Shown: in pieces, positions 16,869 through 25,273 of the stretch | Position numbering within the stretch: position 1 is the stretch's first letter | Layout: the number at the start of each line of letters is the position of its first letter | Assembly: GCF_023757625.1 (NCBI RefSeq) | Contig: NZ_JALGBZ010000009.1 | Location: 25,902 to 89,901 of the forward strand | DNA: 64,000 nucleotides | Source: Halomonas sp. S3-1-1 | Lineage (GTDB): Bacteria > Pseudomonadota > Gammaproteobacteria > Pseudomonadales > Halomonadaceae | Reading direction: 5' to 3' | The notes under the pieces: model-generated | The model's input: only the letters and a program-made list of their open reading frames with translations | Databases searched by the model: none | What the model was told of the DNA's origin: nothing | Made by a program: the position numbers and the translations under genes

Positions 16869-17935
16869 GGGGTTAAAGTCTCCAGCCAGGCACCCAGGTC
16901 CTGCAGCGTGTCGTTATCCAGATCGTCGTGGCGCGGCATCAGGTTGTTGGGCTTGAGCGTCTGATGGTTTCTCAGCCACTGGTAGATCGCGCCCTCCTCC
17001 ATGGCCATTACCCCGGCGCCCAGAGCTTCACGGCTACCGACATCCGAGAGATTCGGGCCGATATTGCTCGCGCTGATGCCCGCTACCTGATGGCAGCCGG
17101 CGCAGAATTGGGTGAAGCTGTCGCGGGCGGCATCGAAGGCCGCGTTTTGGGCGGCAAGCTCGGCCAGCGCCTCGTCGCTTCGCGCGGCAAGCCAGGCGTC
17201 GAACTCGGCGCGCGGCAGCGCCTCGACGTGCAGGTGCATGTGGGCGTGGCCCACGCCGCAAAGCTCGGCGCACTGGGCACCGAACACGCCGGGCTCGTCG
17301 GCCTCGAGCCGAATGCGGTTGATACGCCCGGGCAGCATGTCGATCTTGCCGCCAAGGCGCGGAATCCAGAACCCGTGGATGACATCGGCGGCGGTGACGT
17401 GAAAGTCCACCGGCTCGCCGGCGGGCATCATGAGCTGGTTGGCGGTGACGACCTCGCCGCCTTCAGCGCCCGGGTAGCGCACCTCCCACCACCACTGATG
17501 CCCGATGACCTCGATCACCTCCGGCGGCTCGTCCAGCGGCAGCGTCAGCATGCGTTTGCCGGTGGGCACGCCGAACATCAACAGCGCAATGACCGTGAGC
17601 GTGGGCAGGATGATGCCGCCGCCAATGATCCAGCGCCGGCCGATGCGTCGCTCCTGGGCGGGAGTGCGGGCAACGTGACGCTTTTTGAAGGTGTAGAGCC
17701 AAAGCGCGATCACGGCAATGAACACGACGGTTCCAAAGCCGAGCATGACGAACCAGATCAGGCGGATATCGCGCGCCGCCGGCCCCGCCGGGTTCAAGAT
17801 CGAGTGGTCGCCGCCGCAGCCGGCCAACAGCAAGAGCGCGGCCAGTAAAACCGTTAACGCGGCCAGGTTGACCCGCCGTCGCGATGCGCGTTGAATACGC
17901 CTAGAGGGCGGCGCCGCACGGTTATGTTCCCTCAT
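16865..17935 (-). CDS. Cytochrome c oxidase subunit II with C-terminal cytochrome c domain (lipoprotein)
   Basis: A 356-residue subunit II of caa3 type. A lipoprotein signal ends in LAGC, and two further membrane segments follow. The cupredoxin domain carries the CuA site CAELCGVGHAHM and the upstream His in VIHGFWIPRLGG. A heme c site CAGCH lies in the last third, so electrons can pass from a fused cytochrome c to CuA. It is the first gene of the operon (II, I-III, small membrane protein, Cu ATPase, SBF). Start ATG 17935 follows AAAGGG. Only 35 bases separate it from the divergent DUF2231 gene. Confidence 0.95.
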   Translation of the reverse strand: MREHNRAAPPSRRIQRASRRRVNLAALTVLLAALLLLAGCGGDHSILNPAGPAARDIRLIWFVMLGFGTVVFIAVIALWLYTFKKRHVARTPAQERRIGRRWIIGGGIILPTLTVIALLMFGVPTGKRMLTLPLDEPPEVIEVIGHQWWWEVRYPGAEGGEVVTANQLMMPAGEPVDFHVTAADVIHGFWIPRLGGKIDMLPGRINRIRLEADEPGVFGAQCAELCGVGHAHMHLHVEALPRAEFDAWLAARSDEALAELAAQNAAFDAARDSFTQFCAGCHQVAGISASNIGPNLSDVGSREALGAGVMAMEEGAIYQWLRNHQTLKPNNLMPRHDDLDNDTLQDLGAWLETLTP

Positions 17936-17970
17936 ACTCTTTTCCCTTTGTCTGCCCACAGGACGTGTCC

Positions 17971-18432
17971 ATGACATCCACTCCGCAGCGTTCCATAAAA
18001 AGCCGCGCCTCGCTGGCCGGCCACCCGCTTCATCCGGTCATGATCCACTTTCCGGTGGCGGCGTTGATGGCGCTGGTCGCAAGCGATCTGGGTTACTGGT
18101 ACACCAATGATCCGTTCTGGGAGCGTAGCGGCCTGTGGCTGGCCGGCGTCGGCGCCTTTGGCGGCTGGATCGCCTCGATCGCCGGCATCATCGATCTGGT
18201 CACGGTGTCGCGCATTCGCCGTTTGATCACCGGCTGGAGCCACGCCATCGTGGCCGTGGTGATGCTTTCGCTGGCCTCGCTGAACTGGCTGTTGCGCCTG
18301 AACTCGCCGGAAGCCATTCTGCCCTGGGGGCTGGCGGTATCGCTGGTCACCGGCGCCCTGATCGCACTGGCCGGCTGGCTGGGCGGCCAGCTCGTCTACG
18401 AACATGCGGTGGGTGTCGACGTCGACGAATAA
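17971..18432 (+). CDS. DUF2231 membrane protein
   Basis: A 153-residue inner-membrane protein with four membrane segments and the DUF2231 signature GHPLHPVMIHFPVAA near residue 17. The function of the family is unknown; members are often near electron-transfer genes. ATG 17971 follows AGGA at 7 bases; an upstream in-frame GTG at 17965 is possible. It diverges from the oxidase operon, so its promoter must overlap the 5' end of the subunit II gene. Confidence 0.88.
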   Translation: MTSTPQRSIKSRASLAGHPLHPVMIHFPVAALMALVASDLGYWYTNDPFWERSGLWLAGVGAFGGWIASIAGIIDLVTVSRIRRLITGWSHAIVAVVMLSLASLNWLLRLNSPEAILPWGLAVSLVTGALIALAGWLGGQLVYEHAVGVDVDE

Positions 18433-18495
18433 GCCCGGCCCACGGCGCACGTTAGCGCCCCACTCTCGCTGGAAGACCTTCTCGTTTCTCATCGC

Positions 18496-18921
18496 CTAGC
18501 CCCACGCCAGGGGCTTGGCCAGCACGAACCCGAGCACGCCGAAGATCCCCAAAAGGCTCAGCAGAAGCCCCAGCAGCGTTGCGGTTTTGACGCCGCGGTA
18601 GATCCCCATCTCCAAACGCAGAATCAGCCAGCCGAAGGCGCCGTGAGCGGCCACCATCAGCACCACCGCGCCGAGCTTTAAAATCAGCCAGCCGCCCATC
18701 AAATCATGAAGTAGAAACAGCAGGGTGCCGGAGCCGATCGCCAACAGCGCCGCGGGGGTGGCGACGGTGTTATAGAAAAAACGCGGCATGGGCGGGGTGC
18801 CCTGGGCAAAGCCTGCATCACGGCGAAGCGCCAGGCTGTGATTCAAAAGCGCCGGGAGATACAGCAGCGAGCCGCACCAAACGACCAGCGCTGCGATATG
18901 GAGAAGTTTTAACCAGGGCAT
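18496..18921 (-). CDS. CopD-like membrane protein
   Basis: A 141-residue inner-membrane protein with four membrane segments. The N-terminal WLKLLHIAALVVWCGSLLYLP, with a His in the first helix and a further His in the third, resembles the CopD/HemJ superfamily, whose members bind copper or heme. Its place beside a copper-dependent oxidase and copper ATPase fits a metal or heme role (inference). ATG at 18921 has AAGGA 7 bases upstream; a GTG one codon earlier is less likely. Confidence 0.82.
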   Translation of the reverse strand: MPWLKLLHIAALVVWCGSLLYLPALLNHSLALRRDAGFAQGTPPMPRFFYNTVATPAALLAIGSGTLLFLLHDLMGGWLILKLGAVVLMVAAHGAFGWLILRLEMGIYRGVKTATLLGLLLSLLGIFGVLGFVLAKPLAWG

Positions 18922-19114
18922 CACGGCGTCCTTGCAATGCTAAAAAGCGCTTTTAGAAAGCACGTCAGATGAGCACGTCGAATCCGCTGGAGGGCCGAGC
19001 CAGCCAGAGCGCTTGTCACCAAGTGAGTGTTGCCTGAGAACTTGCGCCCGCCTCTGTCGGGCCGGTCGAAAGATCCAGAGCTGCTCTTACCTTAGCCAAC
19101 CGGTGGCGGGCTGG

Positions 19115-19984
19115 CTAGCCGGGCGAGTCAACGCTTACGCGGTAGCCGGTGAACTTGCGCAGGTTGATCACGCCGGTATCGAAGATCAGGTACTGGCCTT
19201 TTACGCCGTTTAATACGCCCTCGACCACCGGCTGCTTATCGAAGTTGTGCGAGGCGATCTTGCGGGGGAACACCTCGACCGGGTAGCGGATATCCAGCGG
19301 GGTGTCATCGAGTACTCGAATTGCTTCCTGCCCGTAGGTCTCGCGCAGCGCGTCCAGACCGCTGGCAACGGTTTCGAGCAGCCGGTCGCGCTCCTGAATT
19401 AGGTCGAGCGGTTCGACCTCGCCCTTGAGCATGGCGCGCCAGTTGGTGCGATCCGACACGTGCTCCTTGAACAGCGTTTCGACGAAGCCGGACTGTTGGC
19501 GGCTGGCCACTTCCATGATCGGCAGCGCCTGAATGGCACCCTGGTCGATCCAGCGGGTGGGCATGTTGGTTTTGCGGGTGATACCCACCTTGAGCCCGGA
19601 AGAGTTGGCCAGGTAGACGATGTGCGGGGTAAAGCAGTGCGCCTCGCCCCACTCCGGCTCGCGGCAGGTGCCCTGAAAGTAGTGGCAGGTTTCCGGCTTC
19701 ATGATGCAGGTGTCGCACTGCGCCAAGCGCTTGAAGCACGGGTAGCAGTAGCCCTGGGCGAAGCTCTTGTTGGTTTTGCGCCCGCAGTGAGTGCAGGCGA
19801 TGTGGCCTTCAAAACGCAGGCGTAGCGGCGTGCCGATGCGCTCGTTGAGCGCCAGGCGCTGCTCGCCGGCGCGCAGGTGATAGCTCACCTCACTGCTTTG
19901 CGCATCGAGCGTGCCGGCCATTTTGCTCAAATGGCCGGCCACGTTTGGCGCGGCGCTTGTCTCGCTTGCGAACAGATCAGTCAC
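19115..19984 (-). CDS. DUF2797 protein with Cys-rich zinc-binding region
   Basis: A 289-residue protein of the DUF2797 family. After the opening GHLSKMAGTLD, a metal-binding region has CTHCGRKTNKSFAQGYCYPC and CDTCIMKPETCHY (about residues 58-95), then a GIY-YIG-like stretch (VYLANSSGLKVGITRKTN). Biochemical role unknown. No ATG fits; a GTG at 19984 gives the conserved N-terminus and overlaps the upstream yeaC stop by 8 bases, so the two are coupled. Confidence 0.88.
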   Translation of the reverse strand: MTDLFASETSAAPNVAGHLSKMAGTLDAQSSEVSYHLRAGEQRLALNERIGTPLRLRFEGHIACTHCGRKTNKSFAQGYCYPCFKRLAQCDTCIMKPETCHYFQGTCREPEWGEAHCFTPHIVYLANSSGLKVGITRKTNMPTRWIDQGAIQALPIMEVASRQQSGFVETLFKEHVSDRTNWRAMLKGEVEPLDLIQERDRLLETVASGLDALRETYGQEAIRVLDDTPLDIRYPVEVFPRKIASHNFDKQPVVEGVLNGVKGQYLIFDTGVINLRKFTGYRVSVDSPG

Positions 19985-20261
19985 CCGAGACGTCCCGGCC
20001 CAGGCCCGCCATCTCCGGCGATACCCCGGCGCCGGTGGCGCCGGCGCCGCAGGTGCGCCGCTCGAGATAGCCCACCCGGTTCTCGTCGGGCACGTTGTTT
20101 TCGATTTCAAAACGAATTACCGCCTCGAGACACAGCTCGGTCTGCTCGGCGGTCAAAAAGCGGCCGTCCGGCCATTTGCGCAGCGCAACCGCCTGCTTGA
20201 GGCTTTCGTAAATGCTCGGGGTCATTTGGCTGATCATGCGCTCAAAGCTCATATCGTTCAT
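19977..20261 (-). CDS. yeaC: YeaC (DUF1315) family protein
   Basis: A 94-residue protein with the DUF1315 pattern: MSFERMISQMTPSIYESLKQ followed by KWPDGRFLTAEQTELCLEAV and ENRVGYLERR. The family is unstudied but conserved in gammaproteobacteria and, as here, is found with DUF2797. ATG at 20261 has GGAG 6 bases upstream. The tail after residue 70 is Gly/Ala-rich and not conserved. Its last bases overlap the DUF2797 start. Confidence 0.87.
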   Translation of the reverse strand: MNDMSFERMISQMTPSIYESLKQAVALRKWPDGRFLTAEQTELCLEAVIRFEIENNVPDENRVGYLERRTCGAGATGAGVSPEMAGLGRDVSGD

Positions 20262-20285
20262 ACAGGGCTCCAGTCGTATCAAGGG

Positions 20286-21137
20286 TCAGGGCGTGGGCCG
20301 TGGACGTTTGGCGCAATAGTACCAGCCCGAGGCGAGGCCCACGAGTAGCCCGCCCAGGTGCGCCTCGTTGGCCACGTTGCCAAAGCCCACCCACTCGGCA
20401 AGCGAGGTCATGGTGAACACCATCCACCCCAGCATGAACACCACCAGCATCTGGGGCACGAAAAAGCCGCTTTCGGGGCGCTTTCGTGAGACGAGCCAAA
20501 CGTGGCCCAACAGCGCATACACCACCCCGGACATGCCGCCAAAAAGCACCGTGCCGGTGGCGTACTGGGCCAGATTCGAGCCGATACCCGCCACCAGCAG
20601 CAGCGCGACCATCACGCGGCTGCCCTGAAGCGCCTCGATTTGACGACCGAAGTACCATACCCACATCAGGTTGAAGATCAGGTGCATCAGGCTGAAGTGC
20701 AAAAACGCCGGCGTCAGAAGCCGCCACAACTGCCCACCGGTCAGCGTCTCTATCAGGCTTTGGGCAACGAGCTGGCCGTTGACCACGCCGACCGGCACGA
20801 TGGTCAGGGCCGTGAGCACGCCATCGCCCAAAGTGTTCATGAGCGCGAAGACTAAAACGCTCAAACCGATGATCAAGGAGGTTACCGGCAGGCGGCGTAA
20901 CAGCGTGGCGCCATGAGTGCGCTGGGCGCTTTGGGGGCGCGGGCCGGGAATCAGGGTTTCGCCCTGCTGCCAGCGGCGCACCAGCGCGGTCAGCTCGGTT
21001 TTCTGGCGGGGGTCGGCGAGCCACAGCGTTAGGCCTTCCGGCTCTTCGGTGATGCGGTGACCAATCCGGTAGTGCCAAAGCGCCTGGCGCAGCTCGCGCG
21101 TGTCGGCATCAGTGGGTAATAGCATGACGGGGTGCAT
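20286..21137 (-). CDS. Rhomboid family intramembrane serine protease (GlpG-like)
   Basis: A 283-residue membrane protease that cuts substrate helices within the inner membrane. The N-terminal 70 residues form a small cytosolic domain, then about six membrane segments carry HFSLMHLIFNLMWVWYFG, the nucleophile Ser in FGGMSGVVYALLGHVW, and the catalytic His in NEAHLGGLLVG. Layout matches E. coli GlpG. ATG at 21137 follows GGGAGG. It is the first gene of a short operon with yeaC and the DUF2797 gene. Confidence 0.92.
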   Translation of the reverse strand: MHPVMLLPTDADTRELRQALWHYRIGHRITEEPEGLTLWLADPRQKTELTALVRRWQQGETLIPGPRPQSAQRTHGATLLRRLPVTSLIIGLSVLVFALMNTLGDGVLTALTIVPVGVVNGQLVAQSLIETLTGGQLWRLLTPAFLHFSLMHLIFNLMWVWYFGRQIEALQGSRVMVALLLVAGIGSNLAQYATGTVLFGGMSGVVYALLGHVWLVSRKRPESGFFVPQMLVVFMLGWMVFTMTSLAEWVGFGNVANEAHLGGLLVGLASGWYYCAKRPRPTP

Positions 21138-21196
21138 GACACCTCCCTTGGGGATAAACGATCGGCTGCTCGGCGCGGCTACTTTACTTCAAGCAT

Positions 21197-21223
21197 AAAA
21201 AAACCGGCGGAGGGGGCCGCCGG
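21197..21223 (-). terminator. Intrinsic terminator downstream of the nadK-phosphatase pair
   Basis: On the minus strand a perfect 7-bp GC stem (CCGGCGG with CCGCCGG) is followed by seven T. It ends transcription from nadK and the phosphatase, or from a short RNA starting in the intergenic region. Confidence 0.88.
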
Positions 21224-21290
21224 CTTAAAGCAAGGGATCATTCAAGGGAACACTTACTCTGATAGCCTGCGGCGGGGTTAGTTCAGCCAT
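21197..21290 (-). ncRNA. Possible small RNA or conserved 3' element, copy A
   Basis: Reading the minus strand, AAGTGTT, nine bases, then GATCCCTTGCTT stand just before a strong terminator. The same two blocks in the same order stand before the terminator at 25052-25079, next to unrelated genes. Such sharing upstream of terminators suggests related small RNAs or a mobile 3' element. No clear promoter was found, so this is tentative. Confidence 0.3.
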
Positions 21291-21357
21291 TTTCAAAAAA
21301 AGATGTTACCGAATGTATCCGCTCATGACCTGACATAGAAAGCGCCGCGTAACCCGC

Positions 21358-22323
21358 TCAAATGCGGCTATCTTCTTCGCGATGAACGTCGACCCAAACG
21401 AAACGGTCGGCGCTCAATTCGCGCTCGCCGTCGAAACGGTAAGCCACCAGCCGCCCATACTTCACCGCGCTGTAATCCAGACACGCAATGTTGCGCGCGG
21501 GCAGCGCCGGAATCCCCTCGCACCAGTAGTGGCCGATGAATAGCGCCCGCTGCTCGGTATCATAATAGCCGAGCCCTTCGCGCTCGGCCTCGCTCAGCGG
21601 CCGGGTTTCCAGGTGATCGGGCAGGTTGTCCGGCTGAAACACCACGTCGCCCCAGCGCTTGGGGTTGGCGGCCCAGAAGTGGGCGCGAAAGCTTTTGCGC
21701 GTAAAGCCGTCGCCGGAGTGAATCGCCACGCCGTCGGGCAGCGCAATGCTCGGCCCGCGGGTGAGCCGGTCGACGATGGCAAACGCCTCGGTGGACGAAT
21801 CGGCCGACTCCTCGAGCAGCTCGTCGGTCAGACACGCGTTGGGCGAACGCTTCTTGAGCGCCTCGATCAGCGCCGCGTCCCAACAGGCGTGCACCACGCG
21901 AAAGTCGTCGAACTCCAAAAACAGCGGCAGCGTCTTGAACCAGGCGAGCGTGTCCTCCCACTCGTTGGTGTGGTCGCGGTACTGATAGAGCGTGTCGGCA
22001 ATGATGCGGTTGTGGCGCGGCGAGTGCTCGCGCAGCCAGCGTCGGTCGCTTCCCTTCGGAGCGGGATGAGTATAGGCCAGGGCGTGGTGCTCGTGATTGC
22101 CCATCACGATATAGGCCTCGCCTTCGTCGACCATGCGCCGGGCGATCTGTACCGCCAAGCGAATACGCGGGCCGCGGTCGATCAAATCGCCTAGAAAGAC
22201 GGCCTTGCGCGTCGGGTGACGGTACACCCCGGCGCGCTGTTCGTAACCCAGCTTTTCGAGCAGCGCCGAGAGCGTCGCCCCGCAGCCGTGGACGTCGCCA
22301 ATGAGATCGTACCCTTGGCTCAT
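21358..22323 (-). CDS. PPP-type metallophosphoesterase (Ser/Thr phosphatase or diadenosine tetraphosphatase-like)
   Basis: A 321-residue calcineurin-like phosphoesterase with the full metal-binding set GDVHG (residues 9-13), GDLIDRGP (about 45) and GNHEHHA (about 75), then later His residues (VVHACWD, GHYWCEG). Members hydrolyse phosphoproteins or dinucleoside polyphosphates; which one is not decided by sequence. Its ATG overlaps the nadK stop by one base (TGATG), so it is coupled to NAD kinase. A terminator lies about 135 bases downstream. Confidence 0.9.
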   Translation of the reverse strand: MSQGYDLIGDVHGCGATLSALLEKLGYEQRAGVYRHPTRKAVFLGDLIDRGPRIRLAVQIARRMVDEGEAYIVMGNHEHHALAYTHPAPKGSDRRWLREHSPRHNRIIADTLYQYRDHTNEWEDTLAWFKTLPLFLEFDDFRVVHACWDAALIEALKKRSPNACLTDELLEESADSSTEAFAIVDRLTRGPSIALPDGVAIHSGDGFTRKSFRAHFWAANPKRWGDVVFQPDNLPDHLETRPLSEAEREGLGYYDTEQRALFIGHYWCEGIPALPARNIACLDYSAVKYGRLVAYRFDGERELSADRFVWVDVHREEDSRI

Positions 22324-23252
22324 CAATCCCCCAGCCGATGACTCCAGCCCAGCTTGCTGCGCAGGATGTCGTAAAAATTGTGCCCCAGCGGGTGAACCAG
22401 TTGAACGCGGGCGGGCTTGCGGGTGATCACCAGCACATCGTCGGGCTTGGCCACCGCCCGGGTCTGGCCGTCGCAGCTGATATGCGGGTAGGTGTGGTTG
22501 GTTTCGCCGATATGAATACGGATTTCGCTCGCCGCGTCGATCACGATCGGCCGGCTCGAAAGCGTGTGGGGAAACATCGGTACCAGCGTCACGACATCGA
22601 GTTTGGGATGCATGATCGGCCCGCCGCCGGAGAGCGCGTAGGCCGTCGAGCCGGTCGGTGTGGCAACGATCAGCCCGTCGCTTCGCTGGCTGTAGACGAA
22701 GCGGCCGTCGACGAAGAGCTCGAATTCGATCATGCGCACCGCCTTGCCCGGGTGCACCACCACTTCGTTGAGCGCGTCGCCCTTACCCACCGCCACGCCG
22801 TTGCGGTAGAGCACGGCGTCGAGCAAAAAGCGCTCTTCGACCTCGAACTGACCCGCCAGCACCTCGCCGACCCGGGCTTCAAGCTCGTCCGGGGAGATAT
22901 CGGTGAGAAAGCCCAGCCGCCCACGGTTGACGCCCAGAATCAGGGTGCCGCTTTGGCACAGCGAGCGCGCCGCGCCCAGAAGGCTTCCGTCGCCGCCAAC
23001 CACGATCACCAGGTCGCAGCGCTCGCCGAGCACGCGACGGCTGGTTTCCGGCTGGCCGTGATCGGGAATCATCGTGGCGGTGCGGTCCTCGACCAGCACG
23101 CGATAGTCGTGTTCGACCAGATACGTCACCAGCCGCGAAAGCGAATCGACTACCTTGTCGCTGCCGAGCCGGCCGATCAGGCCGATCGTATTGAACGGTC
23201 TTTCGACCGTCGCATTAGTCGTGCAGGAAGTGCTGGTTGGCGTGGTGGGCAT
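22323..23252 (-). CDS. nadK: NAD kinase
   Basis: A 309-residue cytosolic enzyme that makes NADP from NAD with ATP. The GGDGS motif (VVGGDGSLLGAAR, about residue 90) and the NE motif (GDALNEVVVHPG), followed by SDGLIVATPTGSTAYALSGGGPI, identify it. The first 18 residues are a low-complexity Thr/Ser extension compared with typical members. ATG at 23252. It is followed by the coupled phosphatase gene. Confidence 0.96.
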   Translation of the reverse strand: MPTTPTSTSCTTNATVERPFNTIGLIGRLGSDKVVDSLSRLVTYLVEHDYRVLVEDRTATMIPDHGQPETSRRVLGERCDLVIVVGGDGSLLGAARSLCQSGTLILGVNRGRLGFLTDISPDELEARVGEVLAGQFEVEERFLLDAVLYRNGVAVGKGDALNEVVVHPGKAVRMIEFELFVDGRFVYSQRSDGLIVATPTGSTAYALSGGGPIMHPKLDVVTLVPMFPHTLSSRPIVIDAASEIRIHIGETNHTYPHISCDGQTRAVAKPDDVLVITRKPARVQLVHPLGHNFYDILRSKLGWSHRLGD

Positions 23253-23372
23253 GGGGGGCTCTCACTGTCGTTATCGCCCATTATGAAGACCCGCCCGCAC
23301 GCGGGCAAATCCGGCGCCTTGTTTATCCGATACTTACCGGCCGTCAGGCTCGAATAGCGAACGCTAGTCGGC

Positions 23373-24254
23373 TCAGGCGCGCTCGGGCGTGCCGGTAGGC
23401 CGGCGACGCTTGAGCCACCACTGATTGAGCCAGAGCGAGGCGACGATGATCAGCCCGCCAAGTGCCAGCCGCCCAAGCTCCGCGTCGCGGTTCCAGATCA
23501 CCAGGTTGACGATCAGTCCCGCCGGGACCAGCGCGTTGTTCATGATCGCAAGCGTGCCCGCATCGACCCGGGTCGCGCCCTGGTTCCAGGCGAAGTAGCC
23601 AACGCCCGAGGCCGCAAGCCCGAGCCAGGCGAGTACGCCCCATTGAAGCGTCGTGGTGGGAAGGGCCGCCGCGTCGCCGAAAAGCAAAAAGACGGGAAGC
23701 GCGACGATCAGCGCGCCGATGAAGAACCAGCCAAACACGTGGTGCCAGGCAAGCGACTGCGACTGCCTGGCGGCTAGCCGGCGATACCCCACCTGGCCGA
23801 TCGCAAAGCTCAAATTCGCGCCCTGCACCACCAAAAAACCGAGCCAGAAGTCGCTGTCCACGCCCTGGTAGCGAATCACCGCCGCGCCGATCACCGCAAG
23901 CGTAGCGGTAACCAGGTAGATCGGCGTAAAGCGTCGAAAGAGCAGGTCGTCGAGCAGCGCGATATAGATTGGCGTGAGCACGGTAAACAGCACCACCTCG
24001 GGCACCGAGAGCAGCAAAAAGGAGTGGTAGAGAAAGGTGTACATGACGCCGAGCTGAAGCGCCCCCAGCGCCATCAGCGTGAAGCGGTCGCGCCAGTTCA
24101 AGAGTTTAGGGCGCAAAAACGGCAAAAACACGAGCAGCGCCAGTGACACCCGCACTAGCACGGCGAAGTAGCTATCCACCTGCCCGGCCAGGTAGACGCC
24201 GATCAGCGAAAACGAAAACGCCCAAAGCGCCGTAACGCCAACGAGATACCCCAT
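23373..24254 (-). CDS. EamA/DMT superfamily permease
   Basis: A 293-residue inner-membrane protein with ten membrane segments in two EamA repeats (WAFSFSLIGVYLAG at the start and GVGYFAWNQGATRVDAGTLAIMNN in the second half). Members export metabolites or take up amino acids and carboxylates; the solute cannot be named. The ATG at 24254 is preceded by GAGGTTGACT and chosen over the ATG at 24266, which has no ribosome-binding site. Confidence 0.88.
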   Translation of the reverse strand: MGYLVGVTALWAFSFSLIGVYLAGQVDSYFAVLVRVSLALLVFLPFLRPKLLNWRDRFTLMALGALQLGVMYTFLYHSFLLLSVPEVVLFTVLTPIYIALLDDLLFRRFTPIYLVTATLAVIGAAVIRYQGVDSDFWLGFLVVQGANLSFAIGQVGYRRLAARQSQSLAWHHVFGWFFIGALIVALPVFLLFGDAAALPTTTLQWGVLAWLGLAASGVGYFAWNQGATRVDAGTLAIMNNALVPAGLIVNLVIWNRDAELGRLALGGLIIVASLWLNQWWLKRRRPTGTPERA

Positions 24255-24354
24255 AGTCAACCTCATGAATCATTAAAAGTTGACGGGATTATACGGCGCT
24301 CTGGATAAAGGTAAAGCCTGGTATTCGACGCGCGGCGCCCGGCACAAGCGCTCG

Positions 24355-24942
24355 TCAGCGGCGAAGCACCCAGGCCAGCGCGTAGATGGCGCCGGGCAGC
24401 CAGCCCAAAAGCGTTAGCGCCAGCGCGATCACTACGCGCTTGGCACCGCCGCCGGCAAGCCCGATACCCAGCGGCGGCAGCAGCACCGCCAGCGCCGCGT
24501 AGGCGCCCTTGAGCCCGGCGGGCTCCTCGATGGGGGCTTTAGCGGGGTCGCTTGCTGGCGATTTGACGTCAGGCGTCGGCGCCGCCGCTTTTTCGGGCTC
24601 AGCGGGTTCGGGGGTGAAGTGCTCGACGGCGGATGGCCTGGCGGGCGCGCTCGCCGCTTCGCGCTCGAGCGGTGCATGTTGCGCTTTTTTCTCGCGGCGC
24701 TCGCGCTCGACGGCCTTGCGGTGCGCCTCCTTATCTATTTTCTGCTCGAGGGTATCGGCGTCGTCCGCCAGGTCCTCGTGGTAGCGCTCCCAGTCTTCCC
24801 AATCGTGGGGCGTGCCGGATTTGGGCCGCCCGTCGCCGGCGCCCCTGGCCCGCGCCCAGGCTTTCTCTTCCAGCGTATTGGGCCGGTCCGGGTCGCGCTC
24901 GACGCCAACGCCTTTACGGTTCATGTATTCGCGGGCATCCAT
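24355..24942 (-). CDS. Protein with charged N-terminus and C-terminal Pmp3/YqaE-like membrane domain
   Basis: A 195-residue protein. Residues 1-140 are highly charged and rich in Ala and Pro, probably disordered with a helical middle. Residues 145-195 resemble a Pmp3/YqaE domain: two membrane helices with VLLPPLGIGLAGG and LALTLLGWLPGAIYALAWV. Pmp3 proteins are normally about 55 residues and tied to salt or membrane stress, so the long extension is unusual. ATG at 24942 follows GGAG; an upstream GTG is possible. Confidence 0.75.
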   Translation of the reverse strand: MDAREYMNRKGVGVERDPDRPNTLEEKAWARARGAGDGRPKSGTPHDWEDWERYHEDLADDADTLEQKIDKEAHRKAVERERREKKAQHAPLEREAASAPARPSAVEHFTPEPAEPEKAAAPTPDVKSPASDPAKAPIEEPAGLKGAYAALAVLLPPLGIGLAGGGAKRVVIALALTLLGWLPGAIYALAWVLRR

Positions 24943-25051
24943 AGTCGGCTCCACTCTTGTGTCAATTGGGTCAATACCGGCGCCTTACCGCTTTTAGGGC
25001 GAGCGCCTGATCAATGCAGACCGGTCAAAATAGCAGTAGTATAGGCAAGCC

Positions 25052-25079
25052 AAAAAAAACCGCTGCCAGAAGGCAGCGG
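25052..25079 (-). terminator. Intrinsic terminator, minus strand
   Basis: On the minus strand an 8-bp stem (CCGCTGCC with GGCAGCGG around a TTCT loop) is followed by eight T. No protein gene precedes it on this strand within the intergenic region, so it probably ends a short non-coding transcript. Confidence 0.85.
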
Positions 25080-25140
25080 AAGCAAGGGATCGAAAAAGAA
25101 GCCAGTACAACACTTCTAGCGGCTACTGTCGCAAGGATGC
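25052..25140 (-). ncRNA. Possible small RNA, copy B
   Basis: On the minus strand AAGTGTT, then 17 bases, then GATCCCTTGCTT lead into the terminator. This matches copy A at 21.2 kb in order and spacing style. Here the terminator has no upstream gene on its own strand (the next gene is divergent), which favours a stand-alone RNA over a gene 3' end. Promoter not identified. Confidence 0.38.
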
Positions 25141-25273
25141 GGTCGTAGCGAAGGCTATAACGCGTTGCCTGTACACTATCTGACAGCGATTTGGTAAAAA
25201 GTTCTCAACGGTGCAAAATTTTCTGCCTGCAAACGGGCGATGACCGCGTTCGAACCGGTAAGGAGCACGAGTA

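Larger units (their letters stand above)
24943..25273. other. 331-base intergenic region between divergent genes
   Basis: It holds a minus-strand terminator (25052-25079) and the candidate small-RNA element B next to it. The rest, including the 190 bases before the next plus-strand gene, shows no reading frame or tRNA that I can support. The gene at 25274 has AAGGAG ahead of its ATG. Confidence 0.6.

Noticed and set aside
16865..17977. Longer subunit II starting at ATG 17977
   Set aside because: It would overlap the divergent DUF2231 start and adds 14 residues before a complete lipoprotein signal; ATG 17935 fits better.
23288..23309. GC-rich hairpin between nadK and the EamA permease gene as terminator
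   Set aside because: No T-run on either strand; a simple GC repeat is enough to explain it.
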